From Streptococcus sp. NPS 308 (GTDB lineage: Bacteria; Bacillota; Bacilli; Lactobacillales; Streptococcaceae), in NCBI RefSeq assembly GCF_002355895.1, contig NZ_AP017652.1, positions 1,087,001 through 1,151,000 on the forward strand: DNA of 64,000 nucleotides, in the 5' to 3' direction. The translations under genes and the position numbers were made by a program. Positions 22,123-31,442 of the stretch are shown here, piece after piece (positions within the stretch are counted from its first letter, which is position 1; each line of letters begins with the position of its first letter). The notes beneath the pieces are model-generated. The model had not been told where the DNA came from and did not search any database. It worked only from the letters and a program-made list of their open reading frames with translations.

Positions 22123-23104
22123 ATATTTGGCTGCCTATCTGCCCTGGTTACTTGTTCTTTTAGCATTTGATCTATTTACAGCTGTCCTGCTTTGGCTTTC
22201 AGACGTGAGAAAGTTTCAAGTCCTCATCCTCCTCTATCTCTTAGCTTCAGTCCTACTCTTTTTTATCCTATCATTCCTACTTATAAGAAAAGAAAGAAAA
22301 AAAGCAGCTACTTATAAGGCTTTCATAGACAATCCTAAGATGGATACGGAGCTGGAATTATTGCGTTTATCAAGTGCCTCAGAGAAAGAAAGCATCGAAG
22401 AAATCGCAAATGCGCTTTACCAAAGGCAAGCGGAAATAGGAAAACTCAACTCATTACTAGCCGAGTACGAGGACTATGTTGAAAAATGGGCTCATGAAAT
22501 CAAACTCCCTCTATCGCTTCTTTCCCTCCTTTTGGACAACCAAAGTGACCAGCTGCCAAAGGATACAGCTTTTAAGTTGGATTATGTAAAAAATCAAATC
22601 CAAGGAAATGTATCACAGATACTATTCTATTATAGGGTTAAAAGTGAAAAAAATGATTTTCTATTTGAAGATGTCGACCTCCAAGAGTGTATTCAGGATC
22701 TTTTGGAAAACTTTGCTCCCTTGATTAAAGAAAAGAATTTTACGATTCATCTAGAAAATATACAGGGAAACTACTACACCGATCAACGCAGTTTTGAATT
22801 TATCCTGTCTCAAATACTAGCCAACGCCCTTAAATATAGCTCTGATAAGCCAGAACTCAGGATTTCTATGTCAAGAGACAAGGGGCGCACAAGTCTGATT
22901 ATTAGGGATAATGGGTGTGGAGTTAAAACTTGCGATCTCCCTCATATCTTTGAAAAAGGATTTACTGGTGATTCAGGTGATACAAGGAAAAAATCAACAG
23001 GTATGGGGCTCTATCTTGTCAAACAATTAGCAGATGCTTTAAAAATTGACATCGCAGTAAAATCCGAATGGATGCATGGATTTGAAATCTCTCTTTCTAT
23101 TTAG
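22106..23104 (+). CDS. Intramembrane-sensing histidine kinase (BceS-type)
   Basis: This 332-residue kinase has two closely spaced membrane helices (about 5-27 and 36-58) with almost no extracellular loop, typical of BceS-like kinases that rely on the ABC permease for sensing. The phosphoacceptor is His130 in WAHEIKLPLSLLS. The ATPase domain has the N box (ILANALKYS), DNGCGV and GMGLYLVK. The ATG at 22106 lies inside the regulator gene after GGAAAGG. It is the last gene of the module. Confidence 0.92.
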   Translation: MKQNLKYLAAYLPWLLVLLAFDLFTAVLLWLSDVRKFQVLILLYLLASVLLFFILSFLLIRKERKKAATYKAFIDNPKMDTELELLRLSSASEKESIEEIANALYQRQAEIGKLNSLLAEYEDYVEKWAHEIKLPLSLLSLLLDNQSDQLPKDTAFKLDYVKNQIQGNVSQILFYYRVKSEKNDFLFEDVDLQECIQDLLENFAPLIKEKNFTIHLENIQGNYYTDQRSFEFILSQILANALKYSSDKPELRISMSRDKGRTSLIIRDNGCGVKTCDLPHIFEKGFTGDSGDTRKKSTGMGLYLVKQLADALKIDIAVKSEWMHGFEISLSI

Positions 23105-23114
23105 TAAATGTTTC

Positions 23115-23135
23115 GATTAGGAAAATTGCCTAATC
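23115..23135 (+). other. Hairpin after the kinase gene
   Basis: GATTAGG and CCTAATC form a 7-bp stem with a 7-nt loop, without a T-run. It is followed 24 bp later by the real terminator; it may protect the 3' end of the transcript. Confidence 0.35.
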
Positions 23136-23158
23136 ATAGAAAGCACATATTTTATATC

Positions 23159-23189
23159 AAAAAGGAAAGCACTTCTGCTTTCCTTTTTT
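23159..23189. terminator. Bidirectional terminator between the kinase gene and ffh
   Basis: AAAGGAAAGCA and TGCTTTCCTTT form an 11-bp stem with a CTTC loop, flanked by A- and T-runs. The ffh stop codon lies in the T-run. Confidence 0.9.
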
Positions 23190-24759
23190 ATTTGCGTTTT
23201 TTCTTAGCTTTTTTCATTTTGTTAGCCATGCGTTTCATTGACTGCTTCATAGCAAATTCGCCGATTTTACCTTTTAGTCCACCACCAAACATCTGGCTCA
23301 TATCTGGCATTCCTGCTCCTCCGAGAGCTGACATATCAGGCATACCACCTTGCCCCATCATGCCTTCTAGGGCAGACATATCCATTCCTCCCATATTTGG
23401 CATATTTTTAGGAAGGTTATTTGGATTGATGCCCATTTGTTTCATCATCTTGTTCATATCACCAGACATGACCCCTTGCATGAGCTGTTTGGCCTGATTA
23501 AAGTCCTTGATGAATTTATTGACTTCGACAAAGGTATTTCCAGAACCTGCAGCGATACGACGGCGACGACTTGGATTTAACAGTTCAGGATTTTCACGTT
23601 CCTCAGGAGTCATAGAAGACACGATGGCACGTTTGCGCGCAATCTGGCGCTCATCCACCTTCATATTTTGAAGAGCTGGATTGTTAGCCATCCCTGGAAT
23701 CATCTTGAGCAAGTCTTCCATCGGCCCCATATTTTGCACCTGATCCAATTGATCAATGAAATCATTGAAATCAAAGGTATTTTCGCGCATCTTCTCAGCC
23801 ATTTCAAGAGCTTTTTGCTCATCGTATTCTTGAGAAGCTTTCTCGATCAAGGTCAGCATATCCCCCATACCAAGGATACGGCTTGACATACGATCTGGGT
23901 GGAAGGTTTCGATATCTGTAATCTTTTCACCCGTACCAGTGAACTTGATTGGTTTTCCAGTGATGTGACGAACAGATAGGGCCGCACCACCACGAGTATC
24001 CCCATCAATCTTGGTAAGAATAACCCCAGTCACTTCTAACTGAGCATTAAACTCACGGGCAACATTGGCCGCTTCCTGACCGATCATGGCATCAATGACG
24101 AGCAGGATTTCATTTGGTTGAGCCAAGGCCTTAACATCACGAAGCTCATTCATCAAGAGCTCATCAATCTGCAAACGCCCTGCCGTATCAATCAAAACAT
24201 AGTCGTTGTGATTAGCCTGCGCTTGCTCCAAACCTTGTCGAACAATCTCAACAGCTGGTACTTCTGTTCCAAGAGCGAAAACAGGAACATCAATCTGCTG
24301 TCCAAGCGTCTTCAACTGATCAATGGCAGCTGGGCGATAAATATCTGCAGCAATCATCAAAGGACGAGCATTTTCTTCCTTCTTGAGTTTGTTAGCCAGC
24401 TTACCAGCAAAGGTTGTTTTACCAGCCCCCTGCAAACCAACCATCATGATAATCGTAGGAATCTTTGGTGACTTGATAATTTCAGCTGTATCAGATCCTA
24501 AAATAGCTGTCAATTCCTCATCAACGATTTTGATAATCTGTTGTGCTGGATTAAGGGTATCAATGACCTCGTGTCCGATTGCACGTTCACGAACCTTCTT
24601 GATAAAGTCCTTTACAACAGGCAAAGCAACGTCGGCTTCCAGCAAGGCCAAACGAATCTCTTTGGTTGCTTCTTGGACATCAGTCTCAGAAATTTTTCCT
24701 TTTTTACGTAGATTTTTAAAGACGTTCTGTAAACGTTCTGTTAAACTTTCAAATGCCAT
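23188..24759 (-). CDS. ffh: Signal recognition particle protein Ffh
   Basis: This SRP GTPase binds 4.5S-type RNA and signal sequences and delivers ribosomes to FtsY. The 523-residue protein has the N domain (1-90) and the G domain with GLQGAGKTT, DTAGR and TKIDGDTRGG. The methionine-rich M domain follows (about 300-450), with a C-terminal tail rich in Met, Gly and Lys. It is 11 bp after ylxM, the usual partner. Confidence 0.97.
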   Translation of the reverse strand: MAFESLTERLQNVFKNLRKKGKISETDVQEATKEIRLALLEADVALPVVKDFIKKVRERAIGHEVIDTLNPAQQIIKIVDEELTAILGSDTAEIIKSPKIPTIIMMVGLQGAGKTTFAGKLANKLKKEENARPLMIAADIYRPAAIDQLKTLGQQIDVPVFALGTEVPAVEIVRQGLEQAQANHNDYVLIDTAGRLQIDELLMNELRDVKALAQPNEILLVIDAMIGQEAANVAREFNAQLEVTGVILTKIDGDTRGGAALSVRHITGKPIKFTGTGEKITDIETFHPDRMSSRILGMGDMLTLIEKASQEYDEQKALEMAEKMRENTFDFNDFIDQLDQVQNMGPMEDLLKMIPGMANNPALQNMKVDERQIARKRAIVSSMTPEERENPELLNPSRRRRIAAGSGNTFVEVNKFIKDFNQAKQLMQGVMSGDMNKMMKQMGINPNNLPKNMPNMGGMDMSALEGMMGQGGMPDMSALGGAGMPDMSQMFGGGLKGKIGEFAMKQSMKRMANKMKKAKKKRK

Positions 24760-24770
24760 TTTTCTTCCTC

Positions 24771-25103
24771 TTATTCTCTATTATCAATGCTTGTTAAAAT
24801 TTCTATCTGCTCCTGTAAAAAATTATCCTTTGGATAACGCCCCAAGATCTGATCAAAAATCTGACTGCGGACAATGTAGTCTGAATACATGTGCAATTTC
24901 ATCTCATAGTCTTCCAGAATCTTTTCTGTCCGCTTGATATTGTCATAGACAGCTTGCCGACTAACACCGAACTCTTCAGCAATCTCCGCAAGACTGTAAT
25001 CATCTGCATAGTAGAGTTCAATATAATTCATCTGCTTATCTGTCAAAAGCGCAGCATAAAATTCAAAAAGCGCATTCATGCGATTGGTTTTTTCGATTTC
25101 CAT
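24771..25103 (-). CDS. ylxM: YlxM, SRP-associated helix-turn-helix protein
   Basis: This 110-residue UPF0122 protein has a sigma-region-4-like helix-turn-helix ([29 protein letters not shown], about 30-58). In streptococci YlxM associates with the SRP and modulates Ffh/FtsY activity. It precedes ffh by 11 bp. The -10 box ends only 7 nt before this ATG, so the mRNA is predicted to be leaderless; AAAGG lies in that 7-nt space. Confidence 0.92.
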   Translation of the reverse strand: MEIEKTNRMNALFEFYAALLTDKQMNYIELYYADDYSLAEIAEEFGVSRQAVYDNIKRTEKILEDYEMKLHMYSDYIVRSQIFDQILGRYPKDNFLQEQIEILTSIDNRE

Positions 25104-25110
25104 AACCTTT

Positions 25111-25119
25111 ATTATACCA
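25111..25119 (-). promoter_or_regulatory. ylxM-ffh promoter with almost no leader
   Basis: TGGTATAAT on the minus strand, with the last T at 25111 and the ylxM ATG at 25103. Normal start-site spacing puts +1 on or next to the A of ATG. Confidence 0.6.
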
Positions 25120-25169
25120 AAAAAACTATCATATCGCTATACTAGAAGACCTTCTAAGATAATTTGAAT

Positions 25170-25202
25170 AAAAAAAGAACCTTGCAAAGCAAGATTCTTT
25201 TA
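25170..25202 (-). terminator. tuf terminator
   Basis: On the minus strand AAAAGAATCTTGC pairs with GCAAGGTTCTTTT around a TTT loop and ends in a long T-run. Confidence 0.88.
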
Positions 25203-25244
25203 GTGTCTGACTTAAATAATTGTTCTTCTGGGAACTAAATCGAA

Positions 25245-26441
<1,197 letters not shown>

Positions 26442-26512
26442 TTGAGTAAAAGCCTCCAATAAAATATATTTTATAGATAGACAGTAGGCAATACAGTCTA
26501 ACTTTCCTTACT

Positions 26513-26540
26513 ATTTTATCAAATTTCAGCTAAATTGCAA
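26513..26540 (-). promoter_or_regulatory. tuf promoter
   Basis: TTGCAA (26535-26540), 16-bp spacer, TAAAAT (26513-26518) preceded by TGA on the minus strand. The leader is about 65 nt. Confidence 0.7.
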
Positions 26541-26655
26541 GTGTTTTACACATATTTTGTTAATTAATCTAAATCTTATGGGATCCCTTTCTTACGCTTC
26601 TTATCAAGATCCTCTGTTCTATCATATTTTAGTTTTAAAGCTTATTTATATAAGT

Positions 26656-26680
26656 AAAAAACCAGGTTTCCCTGATTTTT
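26656..26680 (-). terminator. Terminator of the second AI-2E-type gene
   Basis: On the minus strand AAAATCAGG pairs with CCTGGTTTT (one mismatch) around GAAA, followed by a T-run. It overlaps the stop codon of the gene at 26679. Confidence 0.75.
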
Positions 26681-27788
26681 AAACTGATTCTGTTTTTTCT
26701 TGTTCTTTGGCTTCCTTATGATTTTCATACAATTTCGCAAAGAACTTAGTAATTTCTTTTAAGATAGAATAGCTAGGTACTGCTACTACCATACCAATCA
26801 CACCATAGATATTACTTGATAGTAAGAGAAGGACTAAAATGGTGATTGGATGAACTTTCATAACCCCTCCAACGATACGAGGGTAGAGAATATTGCCATC
26901 AACCTGTTGAATAATCAGCATATAGACAACTGCAATTAACATCCGTTGAGGATCAGTGAATACATTTGCAATAATCATCGGAATCAAACCAATACTTGGA
27001 CCAACATATGGAATCAGATTGGCAATTCCAGAAAAAATAGCAAAGACTAAGGCATACTTCAAACCAATAACACTGTAACCCACATAGGCCAAACATCCGA
27101 TTATGACGGCATCAATCGCAATTCCACTGATATATCTTGCCACAGTAGCATTCAAATTTTTCAAGAGACTGGTTAGGTTCAGCTTGTCATGTTTGAGAAC
27201 TGTTCGTTCCAACATCGGTAAAAATTTGTTGCCATCCAGTAGGAAATAGATCAAGAAGACTGGTGTCATAATAAGAATGAGGATTGTACTAAATAAAGCA
27301 GAAAGGACACTTCCTAAGCTATTGCTGACGCTATTAAGGATATTTTGGAGAATATCAACATAGGATAGATTTAACTGTTGAATGGTTTTTTGGATATCAA
27401 TATTTTGGAAAATAGGATTCATCGATAAATCAATAACCAAATCCTGCAGTCTGCTGTAGATATTTTGGCTAGAGATAATCAAACTTGTCAGCTGGTTGAT
27501 TAAAATAGGTAAGAGATAAACTACACCAACCACGATGGCTCCAATCAAGGCGCAAAGAGTGACCAAGACACCAATCAAACGATTAATCTTACATCTTTTC
27601 TCCAAGAAGGTTACGATTGGATTTGTCAGGTAGTAGAAAAATCCCCCCAATAAGAATGGAATCATAATCGTATTGATAACTGTGACAAAGGGAGTAATGA
27701 TGGACCCCATCTCTCTCCAAAGATAAAAAATAATGGTTAATAGTAAGATTTCGGCTGTCCAAAAAAATAATTTGTTTCTACGGAACAT
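26679..27788 (-). CDS. AI-2E family transporter (second copy)
   Basis: This 369-residue membrane protein belongs to the same PF01594 family as the gene at 5245-6411. It has about eight hydrophobic segments and the signature FAIFSGIANLIPYVGPSIGLIPMIIANVF (about 254-282). It is clearly a distant paralogue, not a recent duplicate. It is monocistronic and divergent from dacA. The transported substrate is unknown. Confidence 0.87.
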   Translation of the reverse strand: MFRRNKLFFWTAEILLLTIIFYLWREMGSIITPFVTVINTIMIPFLLGGFFYYLTNPIVTFLEKRCKINRLIGVLVTLCALIGAIVVGVVYLLPILINQLTSLIISSQNIYSRLQDLVIDLSMNPIFQNIDIQKTIQQLNLSYVDILQNILNSVSNSLGSVLSALFSTILILIMTPVFLIYFLLDGNKFLPMLERTVLKHDKLNLTSLLKNLNATVARYISGIAIDAVIIGCLAYVGYSVIGLKYALVFAIFSGIANLIPYVGPSIGLIPMIIANVFTDPQRMLIAVVYMLIIQQVDGNILYPRIVGGVMKVHPITILVLLLLSSNIYGVIGMVVAVPSYSILKEITKFFAKLYENHKEAKEQEKTESV

Positions 27789-27874
27789 AACTATCCTCCT
27801 TCTATCTATTTTACCATATTTCTGAAAAAGATAAGTTGGCTTTAGTAAAAAAGCGAGAATATTTTTTTGCTTTA

Positions 27875-27883
27875 TGATAAAAT
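27875..27883 (+). promoter_or_regulatory. dacA promoter with very short leader
   Basis: TGATAAAAT ends 9 nt before the dacA ATG (27893), predicting a leader of about 3 nt. No Shine-Dalgarno sequence is visible. Confidence 0.5.
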
Positions 27884-27892
27884 AAAGCTAAT

Positions 27893-29134
27893 ATGAAAAA
27901 AATAATTATATCCTTACTAACACTTCTTACTTTTGGCACTATCTCTACTGTTTCAGCTCAAAGTTTTGATGTTGCTGCTAAGCACGCTATTGCTGTTGAA
28001 GCAACAACAGGAAAAATCCTTTATGAAAAAGATGCGAGTCAGCCTGTCGAGATTGCTTCTATTACAAAACTTGTTACTGTCTATTTAGTTTATGAGGCCT
28101 TGGAACAAGGAACAATCAGCCTATCAACCCCTGTTGATATTTCAGACTATCCATACCAGCTCACCACCAATTCAGAAGCAAGTAACGTCCCTATGGAAGC
28201 TCGAAATTATACTGTTGGACAACTATTAGAGGCTACAATGGTATCCAGTGCAAACAGTGCTGCAATTGCGCTAGCAGAAAAGATTGCCGGTTCTGAGAAA
28301 GACTTCGTTGACAAAATGAGGGCGAAACTTTTGGAATGGGGAATCCAAGATGCAACTATTGTAAACACAACTGGATTAAACAACGAGACTCTTGGAGATA
28401 ACATCTATCCAGGTTCTAAGAAAGACGAGGAAAATAAACTTAGTGCTTACGATGTTGCCATCGTTGCTCGTAACCTCATCCGAGATTATCCGCAGGTTTT
28501 GGAAATCACCAAAAAGCCAACTTCTACCTTTGCAGGACTTGAAATCCACTCAACTAACTCTATGTTGGAGGGGATGCCAGCCTACCGAGGAGGAATTGAC
28601 GGTTTAAAGACAGGAACAACTGATAAGGCAGGAGCTTCTTTCGTTGGAACCACTGTCGAAAAAGGGATGCGTATCATTACAGTTGTTTTAAATGCCGATC
28701 AACAAAACGGCAATCCTTATGCACGATTTACAGCTACTTCTTCTCTTTTAGACTATATCTCTGCAAACTTTAGCCTTCAGACTATTGTTAAAAAAGGTGA
28801 AACTTACAAAGATAGTAAGGTTACTGTCCTTGATGGAAAAGAAGACAGCGTGCCTGCAGTTGCTAAATCAGAGATTGCAGTCGTCCAACGAGTTGGAAGC
28901 GGAACTACATCAGCTCTTCAATTCACACCAAAATCAAAATCAGAAACTGCTCCTTTGGAAGAAGGAAAGGTTGTCGGTACCCTAACCTATGATGACCAGG
29001 ATTTGATTGGTCAAGGCTACCTCACTTCTAAAAAACCATCTTTTGAAATGGTTTCTGAAAAAAAAGTTGAAAAAGCCTTCTTCTTAAAAGTTTGGTGGAA
29101 CCAATTCATCCGCTTTATCAATGAAAAACTATAA
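27893..29134 (+). CDS. dacA: D-alanyl-D-alanine carboxypeptidase (PBP3)
   Basis: This low-molecular-mass penicillin-binding protein trims the terminal D-Ala from peptidoglycan pentapeptides and so limits cross-linking. The 413-residue protein has a signal peptide cleaved near SAQS (about residue 22), active-site Ser56 in SITK, SAN at 119-121 and KTG at 239-241. A C-terminal PBP5-like beta domain and an amphipathic membrane anchor (AFFLKVWWNQFIRFINEKL) complete it. Length equals pneumococcal PBP3. It is monocistronic with a strong terminator. Confidence 0.95.
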   Translation: MKKIIISLLTLLTFGTISTVSAQSFDVAAKHAIAVEATTGKILYEKDASQPVEIASITKLVTVYLVYEALEQGTISLSTPVDISDYPYQLTTNSEASNVPMEARNYTVGQLLEATMVSSANSAAIALAEKIAGSEKDFVDKMRAKLLEWGIQDATIVNTTGLNNETLGDNIYPGSKKDEENKLSAYDVAIVARNLIRDYPQVLEITKKPTSTFAGLEIHSTNSMLEGMPAYRGGIDGLKTGTTDKAGASFVGTTVEKGMRIITVVLNADQQNGNPYARFTATSSLLDYISANFSLQTIVKKGETYKDSKVTVLDGKEDSVPAVAKSEIAVVQRVGSGTTSALQFTPKSKSETAPLEEGKVVGTLTYDDQDLIGQGYLTSKKPSFEMVSEKKVEKAFFLKVWWNQFIRFINEKL

Positions 29135-29162
29135 AAAAATCGCGATTCTTCGCGATTTTTTC
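29133..29162. terminator. Bidirectional terminator between dacA and the thioredoxin-like gene
   Basis: AAAAAATCGCG and CGCGATTTTTT flank ATTCTT. The stem is perfect and works in both directions. Confidence 0.92.
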
Positions 29163-29174
29163 ATATTCTTTAAT

Positions 29175-29720
29175 TTATTTCATCTCTTTAAATGCTGCTT
29201 CTGCGTCAGCATTGCTAATAGCACCAAATTGGATTTTTCCAATTTTTCCTTGACTATCAATCAAGTATTCTGTTGGAATACTACGAATTTGGTAGGCTTG
29301 GAAGGTAGTTGCCTTGGTATCATATAGAACTGGTATATCCTTGTAACCTTGTTCTTGGTACCATTTTGGAAACTCTTCAACTGTTTTTTCACCTTGTAGT
29401 CCTGGTGCAACGACACTTAGTATTTCAAAGTCCCGATCTTGTTTTGCAGCTAATTCCATCAACTCTGGCATGCTCTTTCGACAAGGTCCACACCAAGAGG
29501 CCCAGAACTTCAAATAGACCTTTTTGCCCTTATAGTCTGATAACTTGACTTCTTTGCCATCCATAGACTGCAGGGTGAAGTCTGGCGCGTCCTTTCCTAC
29601 TGCGATTTGTTGTACAGCAGGCTGTTTTGGACTGCTTGTCTGTTTGGTTTCTTTTTCACCACAGGCAATCAACAACAATAAAGACATGAGGCTCAATCCT
29701 GCAAAAATAACTTTTTTCAT
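29175..29720 (-). CDS. Extracytoplasmic thioredoxin-like lipoprotein (TlpA/Etrx type)
   Basis: This surface thiol-disulfide oxidoreductase starts with a lipoprotein signal (lipobox LIAC, lipidated Cys20). The thioredoxin-fold redoxin domain has the redox pair WCGPC (Cys77 and Cys80) and the cis-Pro loop SIPTEYLID. In pneumococci Etrx proteins receive electrons from CcdA and keep surface methionine sulfoxide reductase active. Its gene follows ccdA by 12 bp, which supports that pairing. No msrAB is adjacent, so it may correspond to the Etrx2 locus; I am not certain which. Confidence 0.9.
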   Translation of the reverse strand: MKKVIFAGLSLMSLLLLIACGEKETKQTSSPKQPAVQQIAVGKDAPDFTLQSMDGKEVKLSDYKGKKVYLKFWASWCGPCRKSMPELMELAAKQDRDFEILSVVAPGLQGEKTVEEFPKWYQEQGYKDIPVLYDTKATTFQAYQIRSIPTEYLIDSQGKIGKIQFGAISNADAEAAFKEMK

Positions 29721-29732
29721 CTTTTTCTCCTT

Positions 29733-30440
29733 TTATCCAAGAATTCCTGACAAGGCATTTAACTGCCCTAGCATCAATAACAAGCCCATCAAAATAATCA
29801 AAGCTCCCCCAATTTTCTTTAGTAGAATCATATGGGGTTTTAATTTACTAAAGTAGGGCATGATCCAACCCGAAGCCAAGGCCAAAACGATGAACGGTAG
29901 GGCCATTCCCAATGTGTACACTAAGGTTAGTATAGCTCCTTGCCAAGCACCATTCCCTCCTGAAGCTGCAAGAGCCAAGACCGAACTTAAAACTGGTCCG
30001 ATACAAGGGGTCCAACCAAAACTAAAGGTTATCCCAAGCAAGAAGGCTGACAGATAGTGATTCGACTGTGATTTTTTGAAGGTGACTGTTTTTTGCACTT
30101 CCAGTTTATTGAAATGCAAAATTTCCATCTGGTGTAGGCCCAAGAGGATAATGACTGCTCCCATAAGATAACGAAACCAGTCAGCATAGAGCATATGCCC
30201 TAGGAAACCAGCTCCAAATCCCAAAATGAAGAAAATGAGGGAGATGCCAGCAATAAAGCACAAGGTCCGAATTAAGCCTGACCATGCAACCTCTCTTCCG
30301 AAAAATCGAAAGCTTTTCGAATTTCCCTGATCATCCAGTAAAATACCTGCATAGACTGGTAGCAAAGGGAAGATGCAGGGTGAAAAGAAAGACAGAATGC
30401 CAGCTAAAAAAACGGATACTAGAAATATAATCGACTCCAA
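29733..30440 (-). CDS. ccdA: Cytochrome c biogenesis / thiol electron carrier CcdA
   Basis: This 235-residue membrane protein has six helices and conserved cysteine motifs SFFSPCIFPLLP (about 17-28) and GWTPCIGPVL. It moves electrons from cytoplasmic thioredoxin to the extracytoplasmic lipoprotein encoded next. The best start is a TTG at 30440, giving MESIIFLVSVFLAGILSFFSPC, with AGTAGG about 8 nt upstream. A downstream ATG would delete the first helix and its cysteine, so TTG is preferred. Confidence 0.9.
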   Translation of the reverse strand: MESIIFLVSVFLAGILSFFSPCIFPLLPVYAGILLDDQGNSKSFRFFGREVAWSGLIRTLCFIAGISLIFFILGFGAGFLGHMLYADWFRYLMGAVIILLGLHQMEILHFNKLEVQKTVTFKKSQSNHYLSAFLLGITFSFGWTPCIGPVLSSVLALAASGGNGAWQGAILTLVYTLGMALPFIVLALASGWIMPYFSKLKPHMILLKKIGGALIILMGLLLMLGQLNALSGILG

Positions 30441-30472
30441 CGAATTACCTACTTTCTCAAAATTCTAATCTT

Positions 30473-30503
30473 ATTTTACTACAAAAGAAAAAATTTGTGA
30501 CAA
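30473..30503 (-). promoter_or_regulatory. Possible ccdA promoter
   Basis: TTGTCA (30498-30503) and TAAAAT (30473-30478) on the minus strand. The 19-bp spacing is longer than ideal, so this is tentative. Confidence 0.4.
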
Positions 30504-30537
30504 CTTTGCTACGCTTGTCTATTTTATCTAAACTGAA

Positions 30538-30561
30538 TATAAAAAAGGAGCTAAGCTCCTT
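30538..30561 (-). terminator. Terminator of the murA-map operon
   Basis: AAAGGAGCTTAGCTCCTTT on the minus strand forms a near-perfect hairpin followed by a T-run, 6 bp beyond the map stop codon. Confidence 0.9.
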
Positions 30562-30566
30562 TCGTT

Positions 30567-31427
30567 TTAATACGTTCCTTCTTCACCTTGACTGGTCAAG
30601 ATAACAGGACCGTCTTTTGTAATCACAAACTGGTGTTCATATTGACAAGATAGGCCGCCATCGATGGTTTTATGAGCCCAGCCAGTCTTCATATCTGTAT
30701 CAATTTCCCAATCCCCAGTATTGATCATGGGTTCAATGGTCAGCACCATTCCTTCACGGAGACGGAGACCACGACCTGCAACACCATAGTTAGGGACCAT
30801 TGGCTCCTCGTGCATAGTTGGACCAACTCCGTGACCAACCAAATCACGGACGACACCATAACCGCGACTTTCAGCGTATTCTTGAATGGCCGCACCGATA
30901 TCGCCAATACGGTTTCCAACGACTGCTTGCTCAATCCCTTTGTACATAGCTTCTTTGGTCACGTCCATCAAGTTCTTCACTTTTTCAGACGGTGTACCAA
31001 CCGCATAAGCCCAGCATGAGTCTGCTAAACCGCCAGTATAGCTTTGGGTGTATTTTTTCATTTGCTCAACATTGTTAAAGTTGAGTTTAGATACATTGAG
31101 GTCGGATTTGGCAATCGGACCACCCAGTACCATGTCTACCTTGAGCAAATCGCCATCTTTCAAGATGTAATGACGTGGAAAAGCGTGAGCTACTTCATCG
31201 TTGAGAGAGCAACAGGTGGCATAGGGGTAATCCATGACTGCACCATCTACTCCAATCTGTAGAGGAAGGAAATTTTCCTCTTTACAACGACGACGAACAT
31301 ACTCTTCTACTTCCCACATATCCACGCCTGGCTTAATCAAATCACGTAAGCCGATATGGATACTAGCTAGGAAATCACCAACCTTGTCCATGGCTTCGAT
31401 TTCACGTGCTGATTTTAAAGTTATCAT
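30567..31427 (-). CDS. map: Methionine aminopeptidase, type I
   Basis: This enzyme removes the initiator methionine from new proteins. The 286-residue protein carries the five metal ligands in KVDMVLGG, GLADSCWAYAVG, GHGVGPTMHEEPMV, LTIEPM and YEHQFV. It is longer than E. coli MAP (264 residues); streptococcal enzymes are known to have an insert in the catalytic region. The start follows AGGAGA. It is the last gene of the murA-GNAT-ytoI-map operon. Confidence 0.95.
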   Translation of the reverse strand: MITLKSAREIEAMDKVGDFLASIHIGLRDLIKPGVDMWEVEEYVRRRCKEENFLPLQIGVDGAVMDYPYATCCSLNDEVAHAFPRHYILKDGDLLKVDMVLGGPIAKSDLNVSKLNFNNVEQMKKYTQSYTGGLADSCWAYAVGTPSEKVKNLMDVTKEAMYKGIEQAVVGNRIGDIGAAIQEYAESRGYGVVRDLVGHGVGPTMHEEPMVPNYGVAGRGLRLREGMVLTIEPMINTGDWEIDTDMKTGWAHKTIDGGLSCQYEHQFVITKDGPVILTSQGEEGTY

Positions 31428-31442
31428 TTTTTCTCCTAGATT

